Assembly (NCBI RefSeq): GCF_029227915.1
Contig: NC_079880.1
Location: 7,752,001-7,816,000 of the forward strand
DNA: 64,000 nucleotides
Direction: 5' to 3'
From: Hydractinia symbiolongicarpus
Taxonomy: Eukaryota > Cnidaria > Hydrozoa > Anthoathecata > Hydractiniidae
Part shown: piece after piece, positions 1-10,789 of the stretch
How positions within the stretch are numbered: the first letter of the stretch is position 1
Layout of the letters: each line of letters opens with the position of its first letter
Notes under the pieces: generated by a model
Databases searched by the model: none
The model's input: only the letters and a program-made list of their open reading frames with translations
Told to the model about the DNA's origin: nothing
Program-made: the position numbers and the translations under genes

Positions 1-387
1 ACCGTTGTAACTCAAAGGGACTGATACCGTTAGAAACTCAATGAAATGTACTTTTTGAAACTGTTTCTCTTTCTTCAGCGCGCGCTAACGGCTAGGATTG
101 GTCCCACAGTAAAAAATAGCTTATTTATCTACATTTTTAAATGAAGCGCTACCACCGCTCTCAGTGTAATCGCTAAGTTCTAGCAATCATGTCAAAGTAA
201 GACGAATGTTATTTCTTGGAGTCCAATTGGCTCATTTTTCACATTTTTACCGTCAAAGTTCAAAATCAGTTCAAATAAGTCCCACAGTCAATCGTTTTAT
301 TGTTAAAAGCGATGCAATCTAGTAATATCTGAAACATATCGCTAAATGCATGATGGTACGAATATGTGACGCAACCCTTGTACCTCA

Positions 388-404
388 AACGGACTGATAC
401 CGTT
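388..404. repeat. Dyad aacgg/ccgtt at the anchor (representative)
   Basis: Arms of 5 bp surround actgata. It is intact in class Y monomers. In class X monomers the left arm reads aaggg and the dyad is broken, so it separates the two classes. Confidence 0.8.
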
Positions 405-766
405 AAAAAGTCAATAAAATGTAGTTTTTGAAACAGTGTCTATTTCTTCACCGCGCGCTAACGGCTAGGATTTGTCCAACAGTAAAAAATGACTCCATTA
501 TCTAAATATTTAAACGAAGCGCCACCACAGCGCCCAGTGTAATCGCTAAGTTCTAGCAATCATGTCAAAGTAAGACGAATGTTATTTCTTGGAGTCCAAT
601 TGTTTCATTTTTCACATTCATAAGGTCAAAGTCCAAAATCGGTTCAATTAAGTCCCACAGTCAATCGTTTCACTGTTAAAAGCGATGCAACCTGGTAGTA
701 TCAGAAAAATATCGCTAAATACATGTTGGTACGAATATGTTACGCAATTGCTGTAACTCAAACGAA
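394..766. repeat. Reference monomer (373 bp) with landmarks
   Basis: This monomer serves as a map of the unit. In order it carries: the anchor and the right arm of the aacgg/ccgtt dyad (dyad 388-404); a T-rich tract then a GC-rich gcgcgc core near 451-460; a first gtcc-acagt motif near 475; an A-rich tract; the block ending in cagtgtaatcgc near 534-546; the tgtcaaagtaagacgaatg stretch near 563-581; the second gtcccacagt near 652; and the agcgat/atcgct pair near 681-715. Hand count gives 75 C, 63 G and 17 CpG, so 37% GC. CpG is above random expectation (about 12.7). Confidence 0.9.
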
Positions 767-822
767 TTGATACCGCTAGAAAGTCAATGAAATGTAGTTT
801 TTGAAACAGTGTCTATTTCTTC

Positions 823-832
823 AGCGCGCGCT
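823..832. repeat. 10-bp palindrome agcgcgcgct (representative)
   Basis: The GC-rich core of most monomers is a perfect palindrome of three to four CpG. Variants include gtgcgcactac (block B and D types), cttcagcccgcgct, agcgcgccct (d type, right end) and agcgtaaact (e type), in all of which the palindrome is lost. Confidence 0.8.
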
Positions 833-891
833 AACTGCTAGGATTGGTCCCACAGTAAAAAATCATTCCATTATCTAAACTTTTAAACGAA

Positions 892-906
892 GCGCTACCA
901 CAGCGC
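892..906. repeat. Dyad gcgct-accac-agcgc (representative)
   Basis: Arms of 5 bp surround a 5-bp loop. The dyad is kept in most monomers. It is destroyed in all f monomers, where accagattgtaatc replaces the loop and right arm. Confidence 0.8.
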
Positions 907-3900
907 CTAGTGTAACCGCTGAGTTTCAGCAATCATGTCAAATTAAGAAGAAGGTTATATCTTGTATTCCAATTGTTTCCTTTATCACATTTATAAGGCC
1001 AAAGTCTAAAATCAGCTCAATTAAGTCCAACAGTCAATTGTTTCTCTGTTAAAAGAGATGCAACCTAGTAATATTAGAATAATATCGCTAAATACACCTT
1101 GGTAAGATTATGTGACGCAACCGTTGTAACTCAAAGGGACTGATACCGTTAGAAACTCAATGAAATGTAATTTTTGAACCTGTTTCTATTTCTTCAGCGC
1201 GCGCTAACAGCTAGGATTGGTCCCACAGTAAAAAATAGCTTATTTTTCTACATTTTTAAATGAAGCGCTACCACAGCGCTCAGTGTAATCGCTAAGTTCT
1301 AACAATCATGTCAAAGTAAGACGAATGTTATTTCTTGGAGTCCATTGGGGTCATGCTTCATATTTATAACGTCAAAGTCCAAAATCAGTTCAAATAAGTC
1401 CCACAGTCAATCGTTTTACTGTTAAAAGCGATGCAACCTAGTAATATCTGAAACATATCGCTAAATGCATGTTGGTACGAATATGTGACACAACCCTTGT
1501 ACCTCAAACGGATTCATACCGCTAGAAAGTCAATGAAATGCACTTTTTGAAAATGTTTCTATTTCTTTAGCGCGCGCTAACGGCTAGGGTTGGTCCCACA
1601 GTAAAGAATGACTCCATTATCTAAATTTTTAAACGAAGCGCTACCACAGCGCCTAGTGTAATCGCTGAGTTTCAGCAATCATGTCAAATTAAGAAGAACG
1701 TTATATCTTGTATTCCAATTGTTTCATTTATCACATTTATAAGGTCAAAGTCTAAAATCAGCTCAATTAAGTCCAACAGTCAATTGTTTCACTGTTAAAA
1801 GCGATGCAACCTAGTAATATTAGAATAGTATCGCTAAATACACCTTGGTAAGATTATGTGACGCAACCGTTGTAACTCAAAGGGACTGATACCGTTAGAA
1901 ACTCAACGAAATGTAATTTTTGAAACTGTTTCTACTTCTTCAGCGTGCGCTAACGGCTAGGATTGGTCCCACAGTAAAAAAATAGCTTATTTATCTACAT
2001 TTTTAAATGAAGCGCTACCACAGCGCTCAGTGTAATAGCTAAGTCCTAACAAACATGTCAAAGTAAGACGAATGTTATTTCTTGGAGTACAATGGGCTCA
2101 TTTTTCATATTTATAACGTCAAAGTCCAAAATCAGTTCAAATAAGTCCCACAGTCAATCGTTTTACTGTTAAAAGCGATGCAACCTAGTAATATCTGAAA
2201 CATATCGCTAAATGCATGTTGGTACGAATATGTGACACAACCCTTGTACCTCAAACGGATTGATACCGCTAGAAAGTCAATGAAATGCACTTTTTGAAAA
2301 TGTTTCTATATCTTTAGCGCGGGCTAACGGGTAGGTTTGGTCCCACAGTAAAAAATGACTTATCTATCTAAATTTTTTAATAGAGCGCTACCACAGCGCC
2401 TAGTGTAATTGCTCAGTTCCAGCAATCGTTTCAAGTTAAGAAGAACGTTTTTTCTTGGAGTTCAGTTGTCTCATTTATCACATTTATAAGGTCAAAGTCT
2501 AAAATAAGTTCAATTAAGTCCCACAGTCAATTGTTTCACTGTTAAAAGCGATGCAACCTAGTAATATTAGAATAATATCGCTAAATACATATTGGTACGA
2601 TTATGTGACGCAACCGTTGTAACTCAAAGGGACTGATACCGTTAGAAACTCAATGAAATTTACTTTTTGAAACTGTCTCTATTTCTTCAACGCGCGCTAA
2701 CGGCTACGATTGGTCCCACAGTAAAAAATAGCTTATTTATCTACATTTTTAAATGAAGCGCTACCACAGCTCTCAGTGTAATCGCTAAGATCTAGCAATC
2801 ATGTCAAAGTAAGACGAATGTTATTTCTTAGAGTCCAATTGGCTCAATTTTCACATTTATAACGTCAAAGTCCAAAATCAGTTCAAATAAGTACCACAGT
2901 CAATCGTTTTACTGTTAATAGCGATGCAACCTAGTAATGTCAGGAAATTATCGCTAAATACATGTTGGTACGAATATGTGATGCAACCGTTGTACTTCAA
3001 ACGGACGAATACCGTTAAAGACTCAATGAAATTTAGTTTTTGAAACTGTCTCTATTTCTTCACTGCGCGCTAACGGCTAGGATTTGTCCAACAGTAAAAA
3101 ATGACTCCATTATCTAAATTTTTAAACGAAGCGCAACCACAGCGCCCATTGTAATCGCTGAGTTTCAGCAATCATGTCAACTTAAGAAGAAGGTTATATC
3201 TTGTATTCCAATTGTTTCATTTATCACATTTATAAGGTCAAAGTCCGAAATCCGTTTAAATAAGTCCCACAGTCAATCGTTTCACTGGTAAAAGCGACGC
3301 AACATAGTAGTAGCAGAAACATATCGCTAAATACATGTTGGTACGAATATGTTACGCAACTGTTGTACCTCAAACGGACTGATACCGTTAGAAAGTCAAT
3401 GAAATGTAGTTTTTGAAACTGTATCGATTTTTTCATCGCTCGCTAACGTGTAGGTTTGGTCCCACAGTAAAAAATGACTGATCTATCTAAATTTTTTATT
3501 AGAGCGCTACCACAGCGCCTAGTGTAATTGCTCAGTTCCAGCAATCATTTCAAATTAAGAAGAACGTTATTTCTTGGAGTTCAGTTGTCTCATTTATCAC
3601 ATTTATAAGGTCAAAGTCTAAAATAAGTTCAATTAAGTCCAACAGTCAATTGTTTCACTGTTAAAAGCGATGCAACCTAGTAATATTAGAATAATATCGC
3701 TAAATACATATTGGTACGATTATGTGACGCAACCGTTGTAACTCAAAGGGACTGATACCGTTAGAAACTCAATGAAATGTACTTTTTGAAACTGTTTCTC
3801 TTTCTTCAGCGCGCGCTAACGGCTAGGATTGGTCCCACAGTAAAAAATAGCTTATTTATCTACATTTTTAAATGAAGCGCTACCACCGCTGTCAGTGTAA

Positions 3901-5214
3901 TCGCTAAGTTCTAGCAATCATGTCAAAGTAAGACGAATGTTATTTCTTGGAGTCCAATTGGCTCATTTTTCACATTTTTACCGTCAAAGTTCAAAATCAG
4001 TTCAAATAAGTCCCACAGTCAATCGTTTTATTGTTAAAAGCGATGCAATCTAGTAATATCTGAAACATATCGCTAAATGCATGATGGTACGAATATGTGA
4101 CGCAACCCTTGTACCTCAAACGGACTGATACCGTTAAAAAGTCAATAAAATGTAGTTTTTGAAACAGTGTCTATTTCTTCACCGCGCGCTAACGGCTAGG
4201 ATTTGTCCAACAGTAAAAAATGACTCCATTATCTAAATATTTAAACGAAGCGCAACCACAGCGCCCAGTGTAATCGCTAAGTTCTAGCAATCATGTCAAA
4301 GTAAGACGAATGTTATTTCTTGGAGTCCAATTGTTTCATTTTTCACATTCATAAGGTCAAAGTCCAAAATCGGTTCAATTAAGTCCCACAGTCAATCGTT
4401 TCACTGTTAAAAGCGATGCAACCTGGTAGTATCAGAAAAATATCGCTAAATACATGTTGGTACGAATATGTTACGCAATTGCTGTAACTCAAACGAATTG
4501 ATACCGCTAGAAAGTCAATGAAATGTAGTTTTTGAAACAGTGTCTATTTCTTCAGCGCGCGCTAACTGCTAGGATTGGTCCCACAGTAAAAAATCATTCC
4601 ATTATCTAAACTTTTAAACGAAGCGCTACCACAGCGCCTAGTGTAACCGCTGAGTTTCAGCAATCATGTCAAATTAAGAAGAAGGTTATATCTTGTATTC
4701 CAATTGTTTCCTTTATCACATTTATAAGGCCAAAGTCTAAAATCAGCTCAATTAAGTCCAACAGTCAATTGTTTCTCTGTTAAAAGAGATGCAACCTAGT
4801 AATATTAGAATAATATCGCTAAATACACCTTGGTAAGATTATGTGACGCAACCGTTGTAACTCAAAGGGACTGATACCGTTAGAAACTCAATGAAATGTA
4901 ATTTTTGAACCTGTTTCTATTTCTTCAGCGCGCGCTAACGGCTAGGATTGGTCCCACAGTAAAAAATAGCTTATTTTTCTACATTTTTAAATGAAGCGCT
5001 ACCACAGCGCTCAGTGTAATCGCTAAGTTCTAACAATCATGTCAAAGTAAGACGAATGTTATTTCTTGGAGTCCATTGGGGTCATGCTTCATATTTATAA
5101 CGTCAAAGTCCAAAATCAGTTCAAATAAGTCCCACAGTCAATCGTTTTACTGTTAAAAGCGATGCAACCTAGTAATATCTGAAACATATCGCTAAATGCA
5201 TGTTGGTACGAATA

Positions 5215-6707
5215 TGTGACACAACCCTTGTACCTCAAACGGATTCATACCGCTAGAAAGTCAATGAAATGCACTTTTTGAAAATGTTTCTATTTCTTTA
5301 GCGCGCGCTAACGGCTAGGATTGGTCCCACAGTAAAGAATGACTCCATTATCTAAATTTTTAAACGAAGCGCTACCACAGCGCCTAGTGTAATCGCTGAG
5401 TTTCAGCAATCATGTCAAATTAAGAAGAACGTTATATCTTGTATTCCAATTGTTTCATTTATCACATTTATAAGGTCAAAGTCTAAAATCAGCTCAATTA
5501 AGTCCAACAGTCAATTGTTTCACTGTTAAAAGCGATGCAACCTAGTAATATTAGAATAGTATCGCTAAATACACCTTGGTAAGATTATGTGACGCAACCG
5601 TTGTAACTCAAAGGGACTGATACCGTTAGAAACTCAACGAAATGTAATTTTTGAAACTGTTTCTACTTCTTCAGCGTGCGCTAACAGCTAGGATTGGTCC
5701 CACAGTAAAAAAATAGCTTATTTATCTACATTTTTAAATGAAGCGCTACCACAGCGCTCAGTGTAATAGCTAAGTCCTAACAAACATGTCAAAGTAAGAC
5801 GAATGTTATTTCTTGGAGTACAATGGGCTCATTTTTCATATTTATAACGTCAAAGTCCAAAATCAGTTCAAATAAGTCCCACAGTCAATCGTTTTACTGT
5901 TAAAAGCGATGCAACCTAGTAATATCTGAAACATATCGCTAAATGCATGTTGGTACGAATATGTGACACAACCCTTGTACCTCAAACGGATTGATACCGC
6001 TAGAAAGTCAATGAAATGCACTTTTTGAAAATGTTTCTATATCTTTAGCGCGGGCTAACGGGTAGGTTTGGTCCCACAGTAAAAAATGACTTATCTATCT
6101 AAATTTTTTAATAGAGCGCTACCACAGCGCTTAGTGTAATTGCTCAGTTCCAGCAATCGTTTCAAGTTAAGAAGAACGTTTTTTCTTGGAGTTCAGTTGT
6201 CTCATTTATCACATTTATAAGGTCAAAGTCTAAAATAAGTTCAATTAAGTCCCACAGTCAATTGTTTCACTGTTAAAAGCGATGCAACCTAGTAATATTA
6301 GAATAATATCGCTAAATACATATTGGTACGATTATGTGACGCAACCGTTGTAACTCAAAGGGACTGATACCGTTAGAAACTCAATGAAATGTACTTTTTG
6401 AAACTGTCTCTATTTCTTCAGCGCGCGCTAACGGCTAGGATTGGTTCCACAGTAAAAAATAGCTTATTTATCTACATTTTTAAATGAAGCGCTACCACCG
6501 CGCTCAGTGTAATTGCTAAGTTCTAGCAATCATGTCAAAGTAAGACGAATGTTATTTCTTGGAGTCCAATTGGCTCATTTTTTACATTTTCAACGTCAAA
6601 GTCCAAAATCAGTTCAAATAAGTCTCACAGTCAATCGTTTTACTGTTAAAAGCGATGCAATCTAGTAATATCTGAAACATAACGCTAAATGCATGATGGT
6701 ACGAATA
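5215..6707. repeat. Tetramer duplication inside unit 2, copy 1 (1493 bp)
   Basis: Anchors 5244, 5617, 5991 and 6364 are followed 1493 bp later by 6737, 7110, 7484 and 7857 with the same order of monomer types. Shared private marks include the ggattcatacc anchor variant, the one-base-longer third monomer and ggttccacag in the fourth. The edges are approximate because adjacent copies are so alike. Confidence 0.85.
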
Positions 6708-8200
6708 TGTGACACAACCCTTGTAACTCGAACGGATTCATACCGCTAGAAAGTCAATGAAATGCACTTTTTGAAAATGTTTCTATTTCTTTAGCGCGCG
6801 CTAACGGCTAGGATTGGTCCCACAGTAAAAAATGACTCCATTATCCAAATTTTTAAACGAAGCGCTACCACAGCGCCTAGTGTAATCGCTGAGTTTCAGC
6901 AATCATGTCAAATTAAGAAGAAGGTTATATCTTGTATTCCAATTGTTTCATTTATCACATTTATAAGGTCAAAGTCTAAAATCAGCTCAATTAAGTCCAA
7001 CAGTCAATTGTTTCACTGTTAAAAGCGATGCAACCTAGCAATATTAGAATAGTATCGCTAAATACACCTTGGTAAGATTATGTGACGCAACCGTTGTAAC
7101 TCAAAGGGACTGATACCGTTAGAAACTCAACGAAATGTAATTTTTTAAACTGTTTCTGCTTCTTCAGCGCGCGCTAACGGCTAGGTTTGGTCCCACAGTA
7201 AAAAAATAGCTTATTTATCTACATTTTTAAATGAAGCGCTACCACAGCGCTCAGTGTAATAGCTAAGTCCTAACAAACATGTCAAAGTAAGACGAATGTT
7301 ATTTCTTGGAGTACAATGGGCTCATTTTTCATATTTATAACGTCAAAGTCCAAAATCAGTTCAAATAAGTCCCACAGTCAATCGTTTTACTGTTAAAAGC
7401 GATGCAACCTAGTAATATCTGAAACATATCGCTAAATGCATGTTGGTACGAATATGTGACACAACCCTTGTACCTCAAACGGATTGATACCGCTAGAAAG
7501 TCAATGAAATGGACTTTTTGAAAATGTTTCTATATCTTTAGCGCGGGCTAACGGGTAGGTTTGGTCCCACAGTAAAAAATGACTTATCTATCTAAATTTT
7601 TTAATAGAGCGCTACCACAGCGCCTAGTGTAATTGCTCAGTTCCAGCAATCGTTTCAAGTTAAGAAGAACGTTATTTCTTGGAGTTCAGTTGTCTCATTT
7701 ATCACATTTATAAGCTGAAAGTCTAAAATAAGTTCAATTAAGTCCCACAGTCAATTGTTTCACTGTTAAAAGCGATGCAACCTAGTAATATTAGAATAAT
7801 ATCGCTAAATACATATTGGTACGATTATGTGACGCAACCGTTGTAACTCAAAGGGACTGATACCGTTAGAAACTCAATGAAATGTACTTTTTGAAACTGT
7901 CTCTATTTCTTCAGCGCGCGCTAACGGCTAGGATTGGTTCCACAGTAAAAAATAGCTTATTTATCTACAATTTTAAATGAAGCGCTACCACCGCGCTCAG
8001 TGTAATCGCTAAGTTCTAGCAATCATGTCAAAGTAAGACGAATGTTATTTCTTGGAGTCCAATTGGCTCATTTTTTACATTTTCAACGTCAAAGTCCAAA
8101 ATCAGTTCAAATAAGTCTCACAGTCAATCGTTTTACTGTTAAAAGCGATGCAATCTAGTAATATCTGAAACATAACGCTAAATGCATGATGGTACGAATA
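6708..8200. repeat. Tetramer duplication inside unit 2, copy 2 (1493 bp)
   Basis: This is the second copy of the four-monomer block. It carries a few differences from copy 1, such as tttttt-aaac near 7142 and ctgaaag near 7715. After about 8205 the match to copy 1 ends, because the following monomer (anchor 8230) is of another type from the one at 6737. Confidence 0.85.
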
Positions 8201-9327
8201 TGTGACGCAACCCTTGTACCTCAAACGGACTGATACCGTTAAAAAGTCAATAAAATGTAGTTTTTGAAACAGTGTCTATATCTTCACGCGCGCTAACGGC
8301 TACGACTGGACCCACAGTACAAAAAGACTTATTTATCTAAATGCATAAGTAAAGCGCTACCACAGCGCCCAGTGTAATCGCTAAGTCCTAGCAATCATGT
8401 CAAAGTAAGACGAATGTTATTTCTTGGAGTCCAATGGGCTCATTCTTCATATTTATAACGTCAAAGTCCAAAATCAGTTCAAATAAGTCCCACAGTCAAT
8501 TGTTTTACTGTTAAAAGCGATGCAACCTAGTAATATCTGAAACATATCGCTAAATGCATGTTGGTACGAATATGTGACACAACCCTTGTACCTCAAACGG
8601 ATTCATACCGCTAGAAAGTCAATGAAATGCACTTTTTGAAAATGTTTCTATTTCTTTAGCGCGCGCTAACGGCTAGGATTGGTCCAACAGTAAAAAATGA
8701 CTCCATTATCTAAATTTTTAAACGAAGCGCTACCACAGCGCCCAGTGTAATCGCTGAGTTTCAGCAATCATGTCAAATTAAGAAGAAGGTTATATCTTGT
8801 ATTCCAATTGTTTCATTTATCACATTTATAAGGTCAAAGTCTAAAATCAGCTCAGTTAAGTCCAACAGTCAATTGTTTCACTGTTAAAAGCGATGCAACC
8901 TAGTATTATTAGAATAATATTGCTAAATACACCTTGGTAAGATTATGTGACGCAACCGTTGTAACTCAAAGGGACTGATACCGTTAGAAACTCAATGAAA
9001 TGTAATTTTTGAAACTGTTTCTATTTCTTCAGCGCGCGCTAACGGCTACGATTGGTCCCACAGTAAAAAATAGCTTATTTATCTACATTTTTAAATGAAG
9101 CGCTACCACAGCTCTCAGTGTAATCGCTAAGATCTAGCAATCATGTCAAAGTAAGACGAATGTTATTTCTTAGAGTCCAATTGGCTCAATTTTCACATTT
9201 ATAACGTCAAAGTCCAAAATCAGTTCAAATAAGTACCACAGTCAATCGTTTTACTGTTAATAGCGATGCAACCTAGTAATGTCAGGAAATTATCGCTAAA
9301 TACATGTTGGTACGAATATGTGATGCA

Positions 9328-10180
9328 ACCGTTGTAACTCAAAGGGACTGATACCGTTAGAAACTCAATGAAATGTACTTTTTGAAACTGTTTCTATTTC
9401 TTCAGCGCGCGCTAACGGCTAGGATTGGTCCCACAGTAAAAAATAGCTTATTTATCTACATTTTTAAATGAAGCGCTACCACCGCTGTCAGTGTAATCGC
9501 TAAGTTCTAGCAATCATGTCAAAGTAAGACGAATGTTATTTCTTGGAGTCCAATTGGCTCATTTTTCACATTTTTACCGTCAAAGTTCAAAATCAGTTCA
9601 AATAAGTCCCACAGTCAATCGTTTTATTGTTAAAAGCGATGCAATCTAGTAATATCTGAAACATATCGCTAAATGCATGATGGTACGAATATGTGACGCA
9701 ACCCTTGTACCTCAAACGGACTGATACCGTTAAAAAGTCAATAAAATGTAGTTTTTGAAACAGTGTCTATTTCTTCACCGCGCGCTAACGGCTAGGATTT
9801 GTCCAACAGTAAAAAATGACTCCATTATCTAAATTTTTAAACGAAGCGCAACCACAGCGCCCAGTGTAATCGCTAAGTTCTAGCAATCATGTCAAAGTAA
9901 GACGAATGTTATTTCTTGGAGTCCAATTGTCTCATTTTTCACATTCATAAGGTCAAAGTACAAAATCGGTTCAATTAAGTCCCACAGTCAATCGTTTCAC
10001 TGTTAAAAGCGATGCAAGCTGGTAGTATCAGAAAAATATCGCTAAATACATGTTGGTACGAATATGTTACGCAATTGCTGTAACTCAAACGAATTGATAC
10101 CGCTAGAAAGTCAATGAAATGTAGTTTTTGAAACAGTGTCTATTTCTTCAGTGCGCGCTAACTGCTAGGATTGGTCCCGC
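9328..10180. repeat. Block A, HOR unit 3: partial (about 2.3 monomers)
   Basis: Anchors 9348, 9721 and 10094 correspond to 3752, 4125 and 4498 in unit 2 and to 21, 394 and 767 in unit 1. The match ends near 10180, where the sequence switches to cccgcactaaaaaatagc and a different monomer type. This is the right edge of block A. Confidence 0.85.
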
Positions 10181-10356
10181 ACTAAAAAATAGCTTCTTTA
10201 TCTACATTTTTAAATGAAGCGCTACTACAACTCTCAGTGTAATCGCTAAGTTCTAGCAATCATGTCAAAGTAAGACGAATGTTATTTCTTGGAGTCCAAT
10301 GGGCTCATTTTTCACATTTATAAGGTGAAAGTTCAAAATCAGTTCAAATAAGTCCC

Positions 10357-10376
10357 ACAGTCAATCGTTTCACTGT
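10357..10376. repeat. Dyad acagt/actgt (representative)
   Basis: Arms of 5 bp surround a 10-bp spacer (caatcgtttc). In monomers reading ccaacagtcaattg, such as the one near 1028, the arms extend to 6 bp (aacagt/actgtt). Confidence 0.72.
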
Positions 10377-10614
10377 TGAAAGCGAGGCAACCTAGTAATA
10401 TCAGAAAAAAATCGCTAAATAGATGTTGGTACGAATATGTTACGCAATTGTTGTACCTCAAACGGACTGATACCGTTAGAAAGTCAATGAAATGTAGTTT
10501 TTGAAACTGCCTCTATTTCTTCAGTGCGCACTACCGACTACGATTGGTCCCACAGTACAAAATGACTTATCTATCTAAATTTTTAAATAAAGCGCTACCA
10601 CAGCGCTCAGTGTA

Positions 10615-10633
10615 ATTGCTCAGTTCCAGCAAT
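10615..10633. repeat. Dyad attgct/agcaat (representative)
   Basis: Arms of 6 bp surround cagttcc. Monomers with aatcgctaagttctagcaat carry a shorter, imperfect form. Confidence 0.72.
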
Positions 10634-10753
10634 CATTTCAAATTAAGAAGAACGTTATTTCTTGGAGTCCAGTTGTCTCATTTAACACATTTACAACGTC
10701 AAAATCTAAAATCAGTTCAATTAAGTCCCAAAGTTAATCGTTTCACTGTTAAA

Positions 10754-10789
10754 AGCGATGCAACCTAGTAATATTTGAATAATATCGCT
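10754..10789. repeat. Dyad agcgat/atcgct (representative)
   Basis: Arms of 6 bp lie 24 bp apart, around the variable cctagtaatat segment. Both arms are kept in most of the monomers even where the loop between them differs. Confidence 0.72.

Larger units (their letters stand above)
1..3731. repeat. Block A, HOR unit 1: ten monomers, 3731 bp
   Basis: Anchors are at 21, 394, 767, 1140, 1513, 1886, 2260, 2633, 3006 and 3379. The next copy begins at 3732 with the same starting sequence and the same private variants, such as ctctttcttc in the first monomer. Over the first 2.6 kb, comparison with unit 2 shows only a handful of differences (for example at 158, 532, 1209, 1588 and 2397), so identity there is above 99%. 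Different monomers inside the unit are clearly more diverged from each other. That contrast is the signature of a higher-order repeat. Confidence 0.92.
3732..9327. repeat. Block A, HOR unit 2: enlarged to 15 monomers, 5596 bp
   Basis: Anchors are at 3752, 4125, 4498, 4871, 5244, 5617, 5991, 6364, 6737, 7110, 7484, 7857, 8230, 8602 and 8975. Each of the first eight lies exactly 3731 bp after its counterpart in unit 1. From about 6400 the match breaks, and extra monomers appear because a tetramer was duplicated. The monomer at 8230 resembles a type seen near 22447 and 40189, so it was probably drawn in from another part of the family. The unit ends with the private gatctagc variant (near 9131) that also occurs near 2791 in unit 1. 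Confidence 0.88.

Noticed and set aside
619-660. RNA polymerase III B box (aatcggttcaattaagtcc)
   Set aside because: ggttcaatt resembles the start of the B-box consensus, but the final CC is out of place. No A box or T-run terminator lies at suitable distances.
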